This document shows, one piece after another, positions 9,904-22,900 of a stretch of 64,000 nucleotides of DNA (its first letter is position 1; each line of letters begins with the position of its first letter). Origin of the DNA: Azolla caroliniana (lineage: Eukaryota; Polypodiophyta). Where the stretch lies: positions 9,672,001-9,736,000 of the forward strand of contig JBHGNT010000005.1 in NCBI GenBank assembly GCA_043228905.1. The letters run 5' to 3'. The notes under the pieces were generated by a model. It was not told where the DNA came from. It saw only the letters and a list, made by a program, of their open reading frames with translations, and did no database searches. Made by a program: the position numbers and the translations under genes.

Positions 9904-12550
9904 ATGAATACTCAAATGGGGAGCACTCTCCCTATCGAGAAGTTGGATCGATACAACTTCGCATCTTGGGAGTACAAGATGCACCAATACCTTGTCGGAC
10001 AAGGCTATTGGAGCTACATCAAAGGAGAGCATGAAGATCCACCCGCCGAAGCGGCCCCCGGATACGCGACATGGAGCAAGCTGCAAGCCGCGTGATGTAT
10101 TGCTTGGCGACATGTGTTCACGATCACATGCTCGGCTACATTCGCGAAGCCAAGACGCTGAAGGAGGCATGGGAAAATCTACGAAAGATTTTCGCGGCGA
10201 ACACAATCGCAAGATGGCTTCAACTCCGCCAAGAGTTGAACAACATTCAACAAAGGAACATGTCCATCACGACATACACCTTGAAGATCAAAGAGCTTTG
10301 CGGCTCGCTCGGATCAATAAGCGTAAGTATCGATGATGATGAGATGGTGCAAATATGCCTCGGTGGCCTCGCACCACGATTCGGCGTGATGCGAACAGCC
10401 GTTTTAGCACGGGAGAAATCTCCCTCCTTCTTCGAGCTCCAATCAATGCTATTGGTCGAAGCAAACCACGTGCATACAAGGGGCAATGAATCGGAACGCC
10501 ACATGCTCTACACGCACTCGAACGGAGGAAGAGGATGCGCACGGTCAAGAGGCCGATTCGGCCAAGGACAAGGCGGACGAGGTCTGACCTACGATAACAA
10601 CTCCCAATTTCGGCCGCAAAAAGGAAGCCAATGAGGAACCTTCGCAACAAGGGGGAGCTTCCACTCCGGCCCGAGCCATCAAAACGCAACTGAATGCGGA
10701 TATTGCGGAAAGCTCGGCCACCACGAAGAAGAGTGCCAAAAGAAGATGCGTGAATCGGTTTCCACATGCCGATCACTCACGAATTACGCGCACAATTCCG
10801 ACTACAAAGAGTATAGCGGAATGTACGGGAACAACTCCGACTACGAAGATCGTGGCGGAATGTATGCACGCAAATCCGACCATGGCGGATTGTTCATGAT
10901 GAAACATAGAGCAAAGTCTATGTCGGCCTCTACCTCAACTCGTGCTCTCAATCCGGAGGACGTATGGTTTCTTGACTCCGGAGCCTCAAACCATATGACA
11001 TCCCACAATGAATGGTTTCTCGAACTTCGAGAGCCGGAGCGACCCGGTTATGTCGAAACCGGAGATGACACTACGCACCCGATTCGGCACATCGGCAATG
11101 TTCTGTTCGGCGAAAGAGGTAAGAAAACATACATTAAAAATGTCTTGCATGTTCCCACCATCACGAAGAATTTGGTCTCGGTCGGCCAAATGGTTGAGCA
11201 AGGGATGCAAGTATGATTCGACCAAGAAGGGTGCTTCATCGAAAAAGAGGGCCGAATCATAGCGCGCGGAAGAAGAGAGGGTCAGATGTTCATTCTCGAT
11301 TCACACGAGATGATATCCACCATGTTCGCAAAAAGCACGAAAGCCAACTCCGACATAGAGCTATGGCACAAGCGGATTGGCCATATAAATCTCCAAAAGC
11401 TCAAAGCAATGAAATCGAAAGGAGTCATCATCGGACTCCCGACATTCAAAGAGAAGGAGATTGAAGGTGTATGCGAAGCGTGCCAATTCGGCAAGCAACA
11501 CTGACATCCATTCCCAAAAGAGCGGAACGTGAGCAAAGGTCTACTCGACGTAGTCCATTCCGACGTATGGGGACCGGCGCAGACGGCTACATTCGGCGGA
11601 TGCCGATATTACGTGCTCTTCATCCACAACTTCTCTAGGCACACTTGGATCTAGCCGATGCGGCAAAAGAGCGAAGTGTTCAGACACTTCCAAACATTCA
11701 AGAATGAAGTCGAGAAAGCCACGGGCCGACATGTACATTTTCTTCGATTGGATGGCTGCAAGGAGTACTTCTCGGACAATTTCATAGCGTACATCCGAAA
11801 GGAAGTAATTCGGCGAGAATTCACTTGCGGGCCATGATGAATGAGAAGCATATGCCCAAGTCTTATTGGGCCGAAGCTGCCAATACGGCCGTCTACCTAA
11901 TGAACCGGTGCACAACATCCGGCGTTGACGAGGTCACTCCGCACGAAAAATACTTCGGAAAGAAGCTGGACTTATCGCACATCCGCATATTCGGTGTGAT
12001 AGCGTACGTGCACATCCCCGACGAGAAGCGTCAAAAGCTTGATCCGAAGTCGGAGAAATGTATCCTCATAGGAGCAAAAGGGGTACAAGTGCTACAACCC
12101 CTCAACTCGAAAATCTCGTGTAAGTCGAGACGTCGTTTTCAACGAGTCCGCATCCTGGTACGCACCAGAGACAACTCCGACTCCAACTCCGCTCGACCCA
12201 GAATCCACCGAACAAGAGATAGAGGATGAAGATCGCCTTACGCGCATGTTCGAAGAAAGTCCGATCACAACCCGACTGAGCGGACCACAAGAGCCTTTGA
12301 GCGATCAAAGCACATCACGGCCTAGCCCGATGATGGACAAAGGCAAGGCGAAAATGGTGGAATACGTAGACGATCGCGTCAATGACGATGAGTCGACTCA
12401 CTCACTCGACAGTGAGTTCGGCGGTTTCAAGATACCAATCGGAGCTAAGAAAGCCCTCATCTCTTCAAACAAGAAGCTCCGCCGATCCACTTGTGAAAAG
12501 AACCCTGTAAGCCGATTCGGCTACAACGATTATATGGCGTACCATTACGT
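9904..12550 (+). pseudogene. C1 gag-protease-integrase, degraded
   Basis: Starts MNTQMGS...EKLDRYNFASWEYKMHQYL, the gag start also seen in C5. A frameshift near 10075 moves the frame; it then runs through gag (KIFAANT, QICLGGL), a zinc knuckle (CGYCGKLGHHEEEC, about 10700), the protease motif FLDSGASNHM (about 10970), GAG-pre-integrase (LWHKRIGHINL...CEACQFGKQH) and integrase (HSDVWGPAQT, LRLDGCKEYF). In-frame stops fall near 10632, 11214, 11502 and 11653. Part of the integrase core is missing near 11820, where the frame changes. The RT linker region is cut at 12550 by a solo LTR. Confidence 0.88.
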
Positions 12551-12732
12551 TGTCGTGAAGATTTTCGTCCACAAGCGGAAACTCGAGCAACGAGAGCCAA
12601 AGAGCGAGCGATGTGCAACGTTGCACACGTACATAATGTATTTGTAATAGTAATAAGGGTAAAGTGTATGGTGCTAGAAATGCCCCGTAGGATCCCTAAG
12701 GTATAAAGATGATGTGGTCTTGTGCGCACATC

Positions 12733-12767
<35 letters not shown>

Positions 12768-13286
12768 CTATGCGGTACATAGGTACCTAGCTGTTTGTGT
12801 GGAGGTGGGAGTTAAGGGGCCATCAATCTCACCCTCCCCCAATCAAGGCAAATATCCCCTTTGAATGAAAGGGGATATTTTAGTCTCACTTTTGTAAACA
12901 GTCTTCCCTCCTTGTCCTATAAAAGGAGAGGGAAGGCACCATTGTGGGGGTTGCCTATTTTGAGTGTGCGAGGTATACCACATAGGTCGAGAGTTAGGGT
13001 TAGGGTTAGGGTTTCTTTATCTTTATCTTCATCTTCGTCGGTTAGGGTTTCAAGTAGTCGTTTGGTGCGGCCTATGCGGCCACCATTTTGTAATCGTTCA
13101 TTTCGTTTTAATACATCTTGTTGATCATCTTTTCTCCATCTTCCTCTTGTTCGATCTAATCTCTTGTTCATTCTTCTTCTTCTTGACCAAAGCTTCCATT
13201 CCATGTCCGATTCCTTCTCCTCTACTCCTTAGTCCAAGACCCCAGTGGTCCCGCCCTTCTCCACGCATGCGCATAGCAACGCGACA
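12551..13286 (+). repeat. Solo LTR, type B-like, inserted in C1 pol
   Basis: 736 bp, TGTCGTGAAG...ACGCGACA, flanked by acgt (left) and acgc (right); removing it rejoins the C1 coding sequence (AYHY / AFMMKVATVREPE). It has the lineage's 3' box gtccaagaccccagtggt about 55 bp before its end, a TATA-like ctataaaagg at about 12919, a GA microsatellite (12734-12763) and a telomere-like (TTAGGG) run near 12993-13013. No internal coding region or second LTR is present, so it looks like the product of LTR-LTR recombination. Confidence 0.8.
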
Positions 13287-13290
13287 ACGC

Positions 13291-15125
13291 CTTTATGATG
13301 AAGGTAGCAACAGTACGGGAGCCGGAAACCTTTCCTGAAGCCGCAAAGGACCCATGATGGATCGAAGCAATGAACGAGGAGATGCAGGCACTACGGAAGA
13401 ACGAGACGTGGAATCTCGTTCCCCCCTCACTGCACAAAAAGGCGATCGGATGCAGATGGATCTACAAAGTGAAGTACAACGCCGACGGTTCCGTCAACCG
13501 CTACAAAGTGCGACTCGTAGCGAAAGGCTACACACAAACGCATGGAGTTGACTATGAAGAGACCTTTTCCCCGGTGGCAAAGATGACTACGGTACGGACC
13601 GTAATTGCACTTGCCGCAGCGAAAGGGTGGCACCTCCATCAAATGGACGTCAAGAACGACTTTCTACAAGGCGAATTAGAAGAGGTGTACATGATACAAC
13701 CACCCGGCTTCAACTCGAGCACCCATCCGAAAGCTGTATGCCGACTCAAGAAGCCACTCTACGGCCTCAAGCAAGCACCGCGTGCTTGGCATTCAAAGAT
13801 AATGCAATATCTTCATCAAATCGGCTTCTATATGTCAAAATCGGACAACTCCCTCTACATACCAAGCAATTCCGCAAGTCCGATCGTCATCATTTTATAT
13901 CTGGATGACCTAGTTATTGGAGGAGAGCATCTCGTCGAAATCAATAAAGTCAAATCCCTCCTTTCCGACAAGTTCGAGATGACGGACATGAAGGAGCTCC
14001 ACTACTTCCTCGGCATCGAGGTAATTCAGACTCCGGCCGGAATCATGATCTCTCAACGACACTACATCCTCAACTTGTTATACAAGTTTGGGATAGCTGA
14101 GTGCAAATCCGCGGCAACCCCGCTCGATTGCAACCTCAAACTCGAGGCGAACTCCGGCACCAAAGCGTGTGAGCCGACTTAGTATCGGCAACTCATCGGG
14201 AGTCTCATCTACCTCACGATCACTCGACCCGATCTCAGTTATCCGGTTGGTATGCTTAGCCAATTCATGCAAACACCGCGTGATGCTCACTTGGATTGCG
14301 CTAAGCGAGTTCTAAGATACGTAAGCGGCACAATGGATTGCGGCATCCTCTACAAGACCGCGATGCCAATACAACTTGAGGGGTACACAGACGCCGATTG
14401 GACCGGCTACAAAGTCGATAGAAGATCAACCTCCGGATTTGTTTTCTCCCTCGGCAGTAGAGCAATATCCTGGAGTAGCAAGAAGCAGCCTACCGTCGCT
14501 CTTTCGACTACGGAGGTAGAATACAGGGGCGCAATTGTAGCTGTGTGTGAAGCCGACTGGCTCAAGAGGATTTTGAAGGATCTGGGCGTACTCATCAAGG
14601 ATCTGACTTCCCTTTACTGCGACAACATGAGCAGTATCTATCTGGCTCGGAACCTAGTGTTCCACGCGTGGACAAAGCATATCGAAGTGCACTATCACTT
14701 CATCCGAGAGCCCGTTCTAGCTGGCGATGTCGACCTACAACACATTAGCACCAAACTTCAAACGGTCGACATCTTCACTAAAGCCTTAGAAGCCGACAAG
14801 CTCTGGCAATTCATGACCGATCTCGGATTGACGATCCCTGACCTGCCAAGCTTGAGGGGGAGAACTGAAGACACTATGCATGACGCGTGGATTCCGCAAC
14901 CGCGGAACGAAGCCGCGAAGAACCTGCGATCTACCGCGCAAAGCCGCGAAGAAAGACACAAGCCGAAGCACAGACTTTGCAACTACGCACAATGCAAGCT
15001 AGAGCACGGATTCCACAACTCCGCATAAAAGCGAGTCGACGCGAGTCGATGCGGACTCCGGAACGTGAGTCGAAACGGATTTCGGATACCATCTGAAACC
15101 GACCCGGCTTGAGCTTGAGGGGGCG
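13291..15125 (+). pseudogene. C1 reverse transcriptase and RNase H, one main stop
   Basis: Frame 13370-14182 then, after a stop at 14180, the same frame through 15028. The RT shows [46 protein letters not shown] and the catalytic YLDD (about 13900). RNase H shows YTDADWTGY, STTEVEYRGA (Glu context altered from TEAEY), YCDNMSSIYLA and HIEVHYHFIRE. It ends with LSLRGRT-like residues and the polypurine tract cttgaggggg before 15126. The stop at 14180 (EPT*YRQL) looks like CAG to TAG. Confidence 0.88.
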
Positions 15126-15207
15126 TGTTGAGAATCAAGCTCAACTTGGTCTAGTGTGTGAACTCACCTTGAGAGTGAATAGACACTCCAATGGTCAAGA
15201 GTCACCA
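15126..15207 (+). repeat. C1 3' LTR, left part
   Basis: Repeats the first 82 bases of the C1 5' LTR. Its last five bases, cacca (15203-15207), are duplicated at 35749-35753 on the far side of C2, where the LTR resumes. Confidence 0.92.
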
Positions 15208-15647
15208 TGTAAAAAGTAACGTGCGGAAGCAAGTATGAAGACCAAACAGAAGGAAAAAAACTCAGTTTTAATGGAGAGCTTGACCTTATGTAGTATAAGC
15301 GGGAGAGAAGAGAGAGTGAGAGCGAGAAAACACAAGAACTATATTCAACAAAAGTACTCAATCTCTATTCACCACTCTATACATATGTGTGTTTAATGAA
15401 CACTTTTATACAAGTCCTAGAAGGACTGACCGAAGTATTGACAGTGCTTCAATGCTCATTAAGAGCTCCTACACTAACTCCCAAATATATTCCTCACGGA
15501 ATATCTTTCCTAACGGCCTTCCGATTTACGCACCAATCCGGCCCTATCTACGCACCGGTCTGCGTACCGGTTTACGCATTCGGCCTAACCGATCCGGTCC
15601 TCGGCTTCTTCAGCCGATCCAACCGATGTTGAGCTTGTTTCTCAACA
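15208..15647 (-). repeat. C2 3' LTR
   Basis: 440 bp; on the plus strand TGTAAAAAGTAAC...GTTTCTCAACA. Immediately right lies the complement of a polypurine tract (ctccccctcaagctcaac). It matches the right LTR at 35296-35748 along its length with scattered differences. Confidence 0.9.
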
Positions 15648-16852
15648 CTCCCCCTCAAGCTCAACTTGAGGCTCTTCGGGATCTTCGGGCTCACAGCTCC
15701 GGTTCCTCCTGGCTTCATGCCTCGCTCGCGCTCCACGACCTGTTCAACTCCGCGCACTTCGACCCTTCCGGTCGGCTTGTCTGCTTATGTGGCCCTTATC
15801 AGCTCTTCTACTATTGCGGTGTTGACGCTTCTCCTACTGCCTTTTCTTCCGTTTGGGCCTCGGTTGATTCAGCGTATCTGAATCAAACATCCGAACCGAC
15901 TCGGCTACCTCCGATCGGTTTTCGTTCTCGTCCGAGTTGGCTATCTCCAACTTGTCTTCGGTCTTCTCGCCCTCGATGACGTCATCTTCCCCATGTGTGG
16001 TTGTCTTCGGCTCTCTCCTTCGGATGCTCCCCTTCTGTCCGCTTTCGGACTTTTCCGCGGGTCCGCCCTCGGCTTCTTCAGCCGATCCGAAGTCGAACTC
16101 GACAACCGAGGTAACTGACTCAGTGTCGCGGTCTCCGCTCCTTTCCTGCTCCCTTGCTTGGTCGTTCGAGACTATTCTCCCCCTCAAGTTTGGCACGTCG
16201 AGGTGATGCAATCCGAGCGCACCTCAGAATTGCCGCAACTTGTCCAAACCAAGAGGCTTGGTGAAGATGTCGGCATTCTGCTGATCCGTCGGAACATACT
16301 GAAGTTCGACTTCACCGGAAAGGACACGCTCACGGACGAAATGGTAGTGCACCTCAATGTGCTTGGTCCGTGCGTGGAAAACAGGGTTTTTCGCGAGCTG
16401 GATGCTGCTGAGCTGGAGGTCCTTAGTGCCGTTAACATACCGAAGTATGCGTTGCGCACACTGAAGGTTCTCCCCGGTAGGTCTCGCCATGAACTGACTG
16501 ATCACTCCGACCGGATAACTGAGGTCGGGTCGGGTGATGGTCAAGTATATGAGGCTTCCGACAATTTGTCGGAACCTTTTCGGGTCGCATACCTTTCCCG
16601 TATCGGGACGAAGCATGACGGTTCTATCTAGAGGAGGTGAGATAGACTTACAGTTCGCCATCCCGAATTTGAAGAGCATACTCAGCACGTAATGACGTTG
16701 GCTGATCAATATGCCTTCGGGGGTACGGATCACTTCGATCCCGAGGAAGTAATGAAGGTCCCCCAGATCCTTCATGTCGAACGATGCCGCAAGTTGGAGC
16801 TTCACGCGGTCGATTTCACCTAGGTCGGTGCCAGTGATGACCAAGTCATCAA
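15648..16852 (-). pseudogene. C2 RT C-terminus and RNase H, with an in-frame deletion
   Basis: From right to left it reads DLVITGTDLGEIDRVK, HYFLGIEVIRT, ISQRHYVL, IVGSLIYLTITRPDLSYPVG, RILRYVNGTKDL, then directly QLSSIQLAKNPVFHARTKHIEVHYHFVRE and NADIFTKPLGLDKL. Compared with C1 and C3, about 90 residues are missing between NGTKDL and QLSSIQLAK, including the YTDADWAG and TEAEY motifs of RNase H, yet the frame is kept. The first half of the catalytic YVDD codons is cut off by G at 16853. Downstream (15650-16210) is an acidic, charged tail (SESGQKGS, EGEKTEDK) like that of C3. Confidence 0.85.
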
Positions 16853-17286
16853 TGTTAACTCTTCGGGCCGGACAATGGCCTAACACAGGGTGTCTACGGG
16901 AGACACTTCACCAAAGGGTGTTACAGCAACCGGATTAGACTTCAACGCTTACTCCGAGTTAATTAAGTTACTTATTAGGATCGTCTTCCTTAACACGCGT
17001 AAGATATAACAATTAAGATAGAACGACAATTAACACAGAGAGATAACAACGCTTAAGCTTTTATTAATTAACCGCTAACTATTACATTGTATCCAGGCCT
17101 TTAAATTGGTTTCCGGTCTCTATTACAAAACGGTGCCATCCGCACCTATTCGGGATCGGTCTGGATCCGGAACGGCATACCGTTTCCGGTTCGTCCGTCC
17201 ACACTCATAGCTTAATTACAACCACATTCCTACTACTTAATTAGCTCTCCGTTTCCCACTCTGGACTCCTTTGCCGGCCGGTAACA
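16853..17286 (-). repeat. G 3' LTR
   Basis: 434 bp, plus-strand termini TGTTAACTC...GGTAACA. It aligns without gaps to the LTR at 25473-25906. The 10-base ends tgttaa/taaca form the usual short inverted repeat. Confidence 0.93.
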
Positions 17287-17340
17287 CATGGCACGCCCGT
17301 GGGACAGTACCTTGTACGTCAAATCCACAACCGACCCTTG

Positions 17341-19887
17341 CTATTCTTCGTCCAAAATGTCCAGAATGCTTTGTTCGAGAGGCTCCAATGGTTCATCTGG
17401 AAGTGGTTGTTGTTGTTGTTGTTGTTGTTGCTGCTCTGTTGATGTCTGTTGCGGTGGGTTCGTTGGTAGCTGCTGCAGCTGCTCCTCCATTTGTGGCTCT
17501 GACACCAGTGTCTCCGTCGTTGCTCCCTGCGTCGTAGTGGTCTCCGGTTGACTGGTTCCCGGCTGGCCCTCAGCCGGCGACAGTTCCTCATCACTAAGGT
17601 TAACCGTTGCCGCTTCCCGTGCTTTTTCTTCCCGCACCCGGGACCGCTCGTAGCTTTCGAACTGGATTTGAGCGTCCAGCCTATCATCGTCTAGCTGGGC
17701 TACGAGCTGTCTCACCTGCGCCAGTTGTTCATCTGCCAGGACTTGGAAGTCGTCGACCAGCTCGTCCCGTATGGCGGTGAAGTCCTCGGAAGTCAACGTA
17801 TAATAGTCATCTCCTTCCTTCCGCCGGTTTGCCACATCCGCCCGTAGCAACTGGAGTTCCGCCGCGTTTTGTGCCCACTTTGTCCACCATTTTACAGAGC
17901 TTTCATCAATCAAGTGTTTTGTCTGATTCAGCCATGCCCGGAGGATGGACTGAATCCGGCTCATTCCCAATTGCAATTTGGTTTCCGCCGCTTGCCGTTC
18001 CTCCTTCAGTTGTTTGATGATTTTGACGTTGTCCTCCGCATGCGCCTTGTAATGCGTCAATTGCCTTTGATATGTGCTTTGTAATTTCTGCAATACTGTT
18101 GACGCTCTCTCTTTGTCTTCCTGTTGCTGCCTCTGGAGCTCCATCCGGACCTTCTCCGCCTTGTCCAAGCGTCTTGTATTTTCCGCCCGTTAGTCGGCGA
18201 TCGCCGTCGCGGCCCGATCAATTGCCTGTTGGAGCTCGGCCATCCGTTCTTTATGCTCCGTTTCCAGCCGTTTGTAGTCCCGGTGTAGGTGCTCAAAATC
18301 ATCCGTCTTTTGCTTGAGCCGTGCGTTGATCTGACGCCGGGCCCGGTCCTCGCGGTCCTTCTGTTGGCGGAGCTCTTTCTTTAGCTGTTCAATCTCTGTT
18401 TCCGCCGTTTTTCGCAGCTTGTCCTTTTCTTGCAGCACTTTGTCTTTCTCCTCCTTTAGCCGGTCGTACACTTGATGGCCTTTCCGGAGGCTCTCCTCTG
18501 CCCGGCGGAGGTTCTCAACAGTCTTCTTTAATTCGGCTTCGGACCCCGTCTTCAATTCTCGTTCATGGCTCCTTAGCGCTTCTTGTGCGGCAAGTTCCTC
18601 TCTCAATTCCGCAAGCTCCTGAGCTTGCGCCACATCTCTCGCCGGAATGGTTTCCGTTGCCGGGGTCTTATTGCTATGTACAAGTCATTCTGTTTCTTTA
18701 TTCTGTACACTTACCGGAGTCACCGGTGATTGGATCCGTATTTTGGCCATCTCTGTCGTGACCTGATCCAAGTCTTTTTCAAGGCACCGGATTCTGGATC
18801 GGGCCGTCTCTAGTTGTTCGGTTGTGACGAGCAACCGTTCGCTTTGCGCTCTTTCTTCCGCCTCTATATACCCCACTGCTCCGGCTATCTGTTCGCCTAT
18901 CCACCGGAGCCACAGGCTATCGGTGCCTTCTTGTGCTTGCACGGAGATTTGACAGATGGGCTCACTTGTAGAGGGCTGGTCCCGCCTGGTTGCAGTTCCG
19001 TTTCTGCCCGTGGACCATCCTGTTGTCCTGGTTCCCCTTGCGCTTCTTCTTGGCTGACCGAGGGAGGCTGCATTGACCTTTCCAGCTCTGGCGGGATGGG
19101 ACTCGCCGGTGTTGCAGGTGGTGCCGGGGCTTCTGTTTTCGGTTCCTTCCTTGGCGTGGGAGTCTCAGTATGGGGAGCCGGTGTTCCCTCCGTCTGAGGG
19201 TCCGAACGTTTCCCGGCTGTCTCAACGGTCCTTGCCGACGACCGTCGCTGGAGGTGCTCCGTAGGCTCCTCCTCTATTTCCTCCTCCTGAGCTCCGGCAT
19301 TGAGCCGCCAAGGGGTCCGCTTCTCGATTCACCGGTCGGCGGAATGTGACCTTTACGGGCCATGCCGGTGGTTCCTCCTGCGCCTCCGTTGGGCGCTTCC
19401 GGCTACCGCTTCCTACTGCCGCCTGTTCTGCATCCGCCGCCTTTCCCTTAGAGGCCTTAGAGGCCAACAACTGTTGCCGTTTGGAAGCCGTCCTTGGGGT
19501 GCCGTCCGCCACTCTTCCTCACTTCTTGGGCTGGATGGTATCGATTTCCTTGATCACTTTGTCGGCTTCTTTGTGTGGCGGTACTTCCATCATCATCAAG
19601 AAGCCCTCGAGGCCGTGTTGCTTCAGCCATGTCTTGGCGGCTTCCGACAGCGTCTGCGGGTCCATGTCTGTGTCGAGGTCGGATGGCGGTGGCGAGGTTG
19701 GATGGTGATGAAAGTGAGGTTGAGACAAAGAGAGTTCAGAAGGCGGGGGTTCTCTGTGCGCAGGTTCTCGTCTGATGATCTTGCAGCGTCTTGGTGCTTC
19801 TGTGCTCCTGGGTTCGCGAAAGTAGAGGGTCTCTACGCGCAGTGGTTTTTGTCTGTGCATTCTGGCGCCTTTTTCGAGTGTGTGCAT
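17341..19887 (-). pseudogene. Extra 3' ORF of G: long coiled-coil protein of unknown function, broken by stops
   Basis: Five open segments (19887-19519, 19512-19222, 18942-18685, 18633-18190, 18168-17341) all lie in one reading frame of 849 codons, separated only by in-frame stops and not by frameshifts. The N-terminal part is basic and Pro-rich, followed by a short helical segment (TLSEAAKTWLKQHG, EADKVIKEIDT). The middle and C-terminal thirds are heptad-rich coiled coil (LRRAEESLRKGHQVYDRLKE, KKELRQQKDREDRARRQIN). Near the C-terminus is a run of nine Gln and the acidic end LEQSILDILDEE. No transmembrane segment, signal peptide, zinc finger or enzyme motif is visible. I do not recognise the family. 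It sits after integrase, where some plant gypsy and copia lineages carry extra or env-like ORFs, but the lack of membrane segments argues against an env. A structural or particle-associated role is only a guess. Confidence 0.75.
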
Positions 19888-19927
19888 GTCGCGTACTTAA
19901 AATAGCATTATGTCCTGTGGTGGCGCT

Positions 19928-22900
19928 TTAAATGCCCACTACGTACCTTTTCGCTCCTCGCTCTTTCATCCATTCATTCCTCGCTTTTGCATGATTGTTT
20001 TTTCTTTTTTTTTCCGTTATTATTATTATTAGTGTGACGTCACTTGTCCTTGGTCCTCTCGGACCCTTACCGGCCTCATTCTCTCCGGTTCCCGGCTTGC
20101 CGTCTTGGTGGTTGCCGTCGGTCCTTTGCTCGAACGGGTTCTTAGGCATCGGTCCTCTATATGCCTTTAACCGGAATCCATTGACCCATTTGCCTAGCAC
20201 TTCGCCGGCAAGTGTCCCTAACTGGTTGGACCCATTATACTCCCGTGTTAGCCAATACGGTCCGGTCCATCTAAACCTTAGTTTACTTGGCATCTGGCCC
20301 ATCCGGGTTTGGAATACTAACACCGGTTTGCCGATTGCGAACATTTTTTCGTTACCTTTCCTGTGTCGGTCGACAAATGCTTTCTGTCTGCGTTGCTCCA
20401 ATTCTAAATGTAGGATGCTGGCCAGTCGTTGTTCCTCGAGCTCACACAGCGCTGTCAACCTTATTGCCTCCGACTCCTTCTCGTTCTGCCTTTCCCGTAG
20501 CTGGATCCGTAAGCTAGGTACTTGGAATTCTACCGGCATGACCGCCTCGAGTCCAAACGTCAACCGGAACGGTGTTGTTCGGATGCTCGTTTTGTATGTC
20601 GTCCGGTATGCCCAAAGCGCGCTATGTAGCTTTGTGTCCCAATTCGTCCGGTTCTCGTTGACGATCTTCCGAAGGATATTCTGGAGCGTCTTGTTTGTTG
20701 ATTCCGCTAATCCGCTCGCCTGTGGATAGTAAGGTGTGCTTCGTTTGTGGATCACGGCATAGAATGTCGTCAGGCTTTCCACAACTTGGCCGAGAAAGTG
20801 CCCCCCTTGGTCACTTATCAATTCAATGGGGCATCCGTAAGGGTACCAGATGTACTCATATAGAAACTTTGCCGTTGACGCAGCGGTGTTATCCCGTAAA
20901 GCTTTGGCCTCCACCCATTTCGTGCAGTAATCAGTAGCAACGATAACGTACCGATTACCCGTTCTCATTGCCGGTGGCTTGAATGGTCCTACAAAGTCCA
21001 GCCCCCACTTTTGGAATGGCTCGAGTGGTAGTACCGGCTGGTGTGGCATACGAGCCTGCTCCGTTGGCTGGCCCATTCTCTGGCATAGGTCACATTCTTT
21101 TGCGTACCGTACCGCATCTCTTAATGTCGTTGGTCACCATAGGCCACTTTGCCATATTTTTCTGGCCGTCGCATCTCCGGCATAGTGACCTCCGGCAACT
21201 CCGTAGTGGGCTTCCCTCAGTATCAGTTCCTTTTCATCGCCGCGCACCGCCCGTCTCCATATGCCGTCCGCGCCCTTGTGGTACAGTGTGTCTTGCAGTA
21301 AGCAGAAATGTTGGCTTTGCACCGCCAGGCGTTTCCGTTCGTCCCGGTTCAGCTCTTCCGGAGGCAGTCTTGTGCTTAGAAACTGGTGCATATTTGTGAG
21401 CCACTTGTCTTCCTGGGCCACTGTCTCATCTACTGCCGTCTCCGTAGTGACTCGAAACAGCTCCGCATCCGGAAACTCATCCGGTACTCCGTCACCCGTC
21501 TCTCCGGACTCCAATCGGCTTAAGTAATCCGCTACGGCATGTTGTATACCGGGTCGGTGGAATATTTCAAACTTGAACTCCTGTAACAATAAGGTCCACC
21601 GGGCCAATTTGCCGGTGAGTGACGCCTTGGACACCAGGTAAAGGAGTGCCGAATGATCTACATGGAAGGAAAAATTCCTTCCCAATAAATAGTGCCGAAA
21701 CTTTGTCACACTGTAGATCATTCCTAGAGCTTCCCGTTCCGTAGTAGAGTAGTTCCGTTCTGCTTGGGATAGCTTCCGGCTGGCATAGTACACTGGCCGG
21801 TACCACTTTGGTTCCGTAAGCTGCATCAGTACGCTTCCGATTGCGATGTCGGAGGCGTCCACGAACACGTGAAATTCTTTACTCCAATCCGGAGGTTGTA
21901 CTACCAGTGCCTGCGACAATAGTACCTTGAGGGCCTTATACGCCCTATCCTCAGTGTCAGTCCATTGGAATGGTGTCCGATGTACGGCGGCATGCAACGG
22001 TGTAGCCAGGTCAGCCAAGTATCGGAGCATCCGGCTGTGCCACCGGATCTGGCCTAAGAACCGGCTTAATGCCTTTGCCGTTGCCGGCGTCGGTGCTTCT
22101 AATATGGCTTTCACTTTGTCCGGGTCGACTGCAATACCTTCCTGGCTCACAATATGTCCTAATAAAGTTCCACTGGACACGCCAAATACACACTTTGCCG
22201 GATTCAAGCTTAGCCAGTACGCTCTACACTTTTCTAGACAAAGACGGAGGTGCTGAAAATGGTCCTCCTCCCGGCTATAGACGGCAAAATCGTCCAGGAA
22301 AACCTGCATAAAAGCCGGTATATATTCCCCAAAGATTTCCATGATGATTCGTTGAAATGTTGCCGGTGCCGTTTTGAGACCGAACATCATCACCACGGCC
22401 ACAAACACCCCCCATTCGGTGACAAATGCCGTTTTCTCTTGGTCGTCCCGTTTTCTCTTGGTCGTACCGTTTTCTCTTCGTTCCAACGCTTCCTGCGCTT
22501 GCCGTAACTCCCGGATTGCGTCTTTATTCGGTTTTGCTTCAGCCTCTTCCGGTTGTGGTAAGTATGGTGCTACTGCTTCGGCAATGTCAATTTCGAAGAG
22601 GGTTATGATCTTCGGGTGTTCCTGCAGGTATTGAGCTTCTTCTTCGTCCGCTAACCCTTCTAGCATGTTGACGCATTCCGCATACAACGGTGTACATTCC
22701 TTGCCAGTGCTCGTCCTTGGCTGTGTTGGTACCCGTACCTTGGCTTTTCCTCGCCGGAAGGTAATTATATTTTTTCGCCAATTCTGTTTGATATGTGCCA
22801 TTTTCAACCATGGCCACCCCATCAATAGCGGGTATGCGCCTTGTGCCTGTAATTGTAGCACTACGGCCGAGATGTGAAATGTATGACCGCCTACGGTGAC

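Noticed and set aside
17271-18317. Plus-strand ORFs rich in Cys, Val or Ser at 17271-18317
   Set aside because: They are the antisense shadow of the poly-Gln and coiled-coil part of the G accessory ORF.
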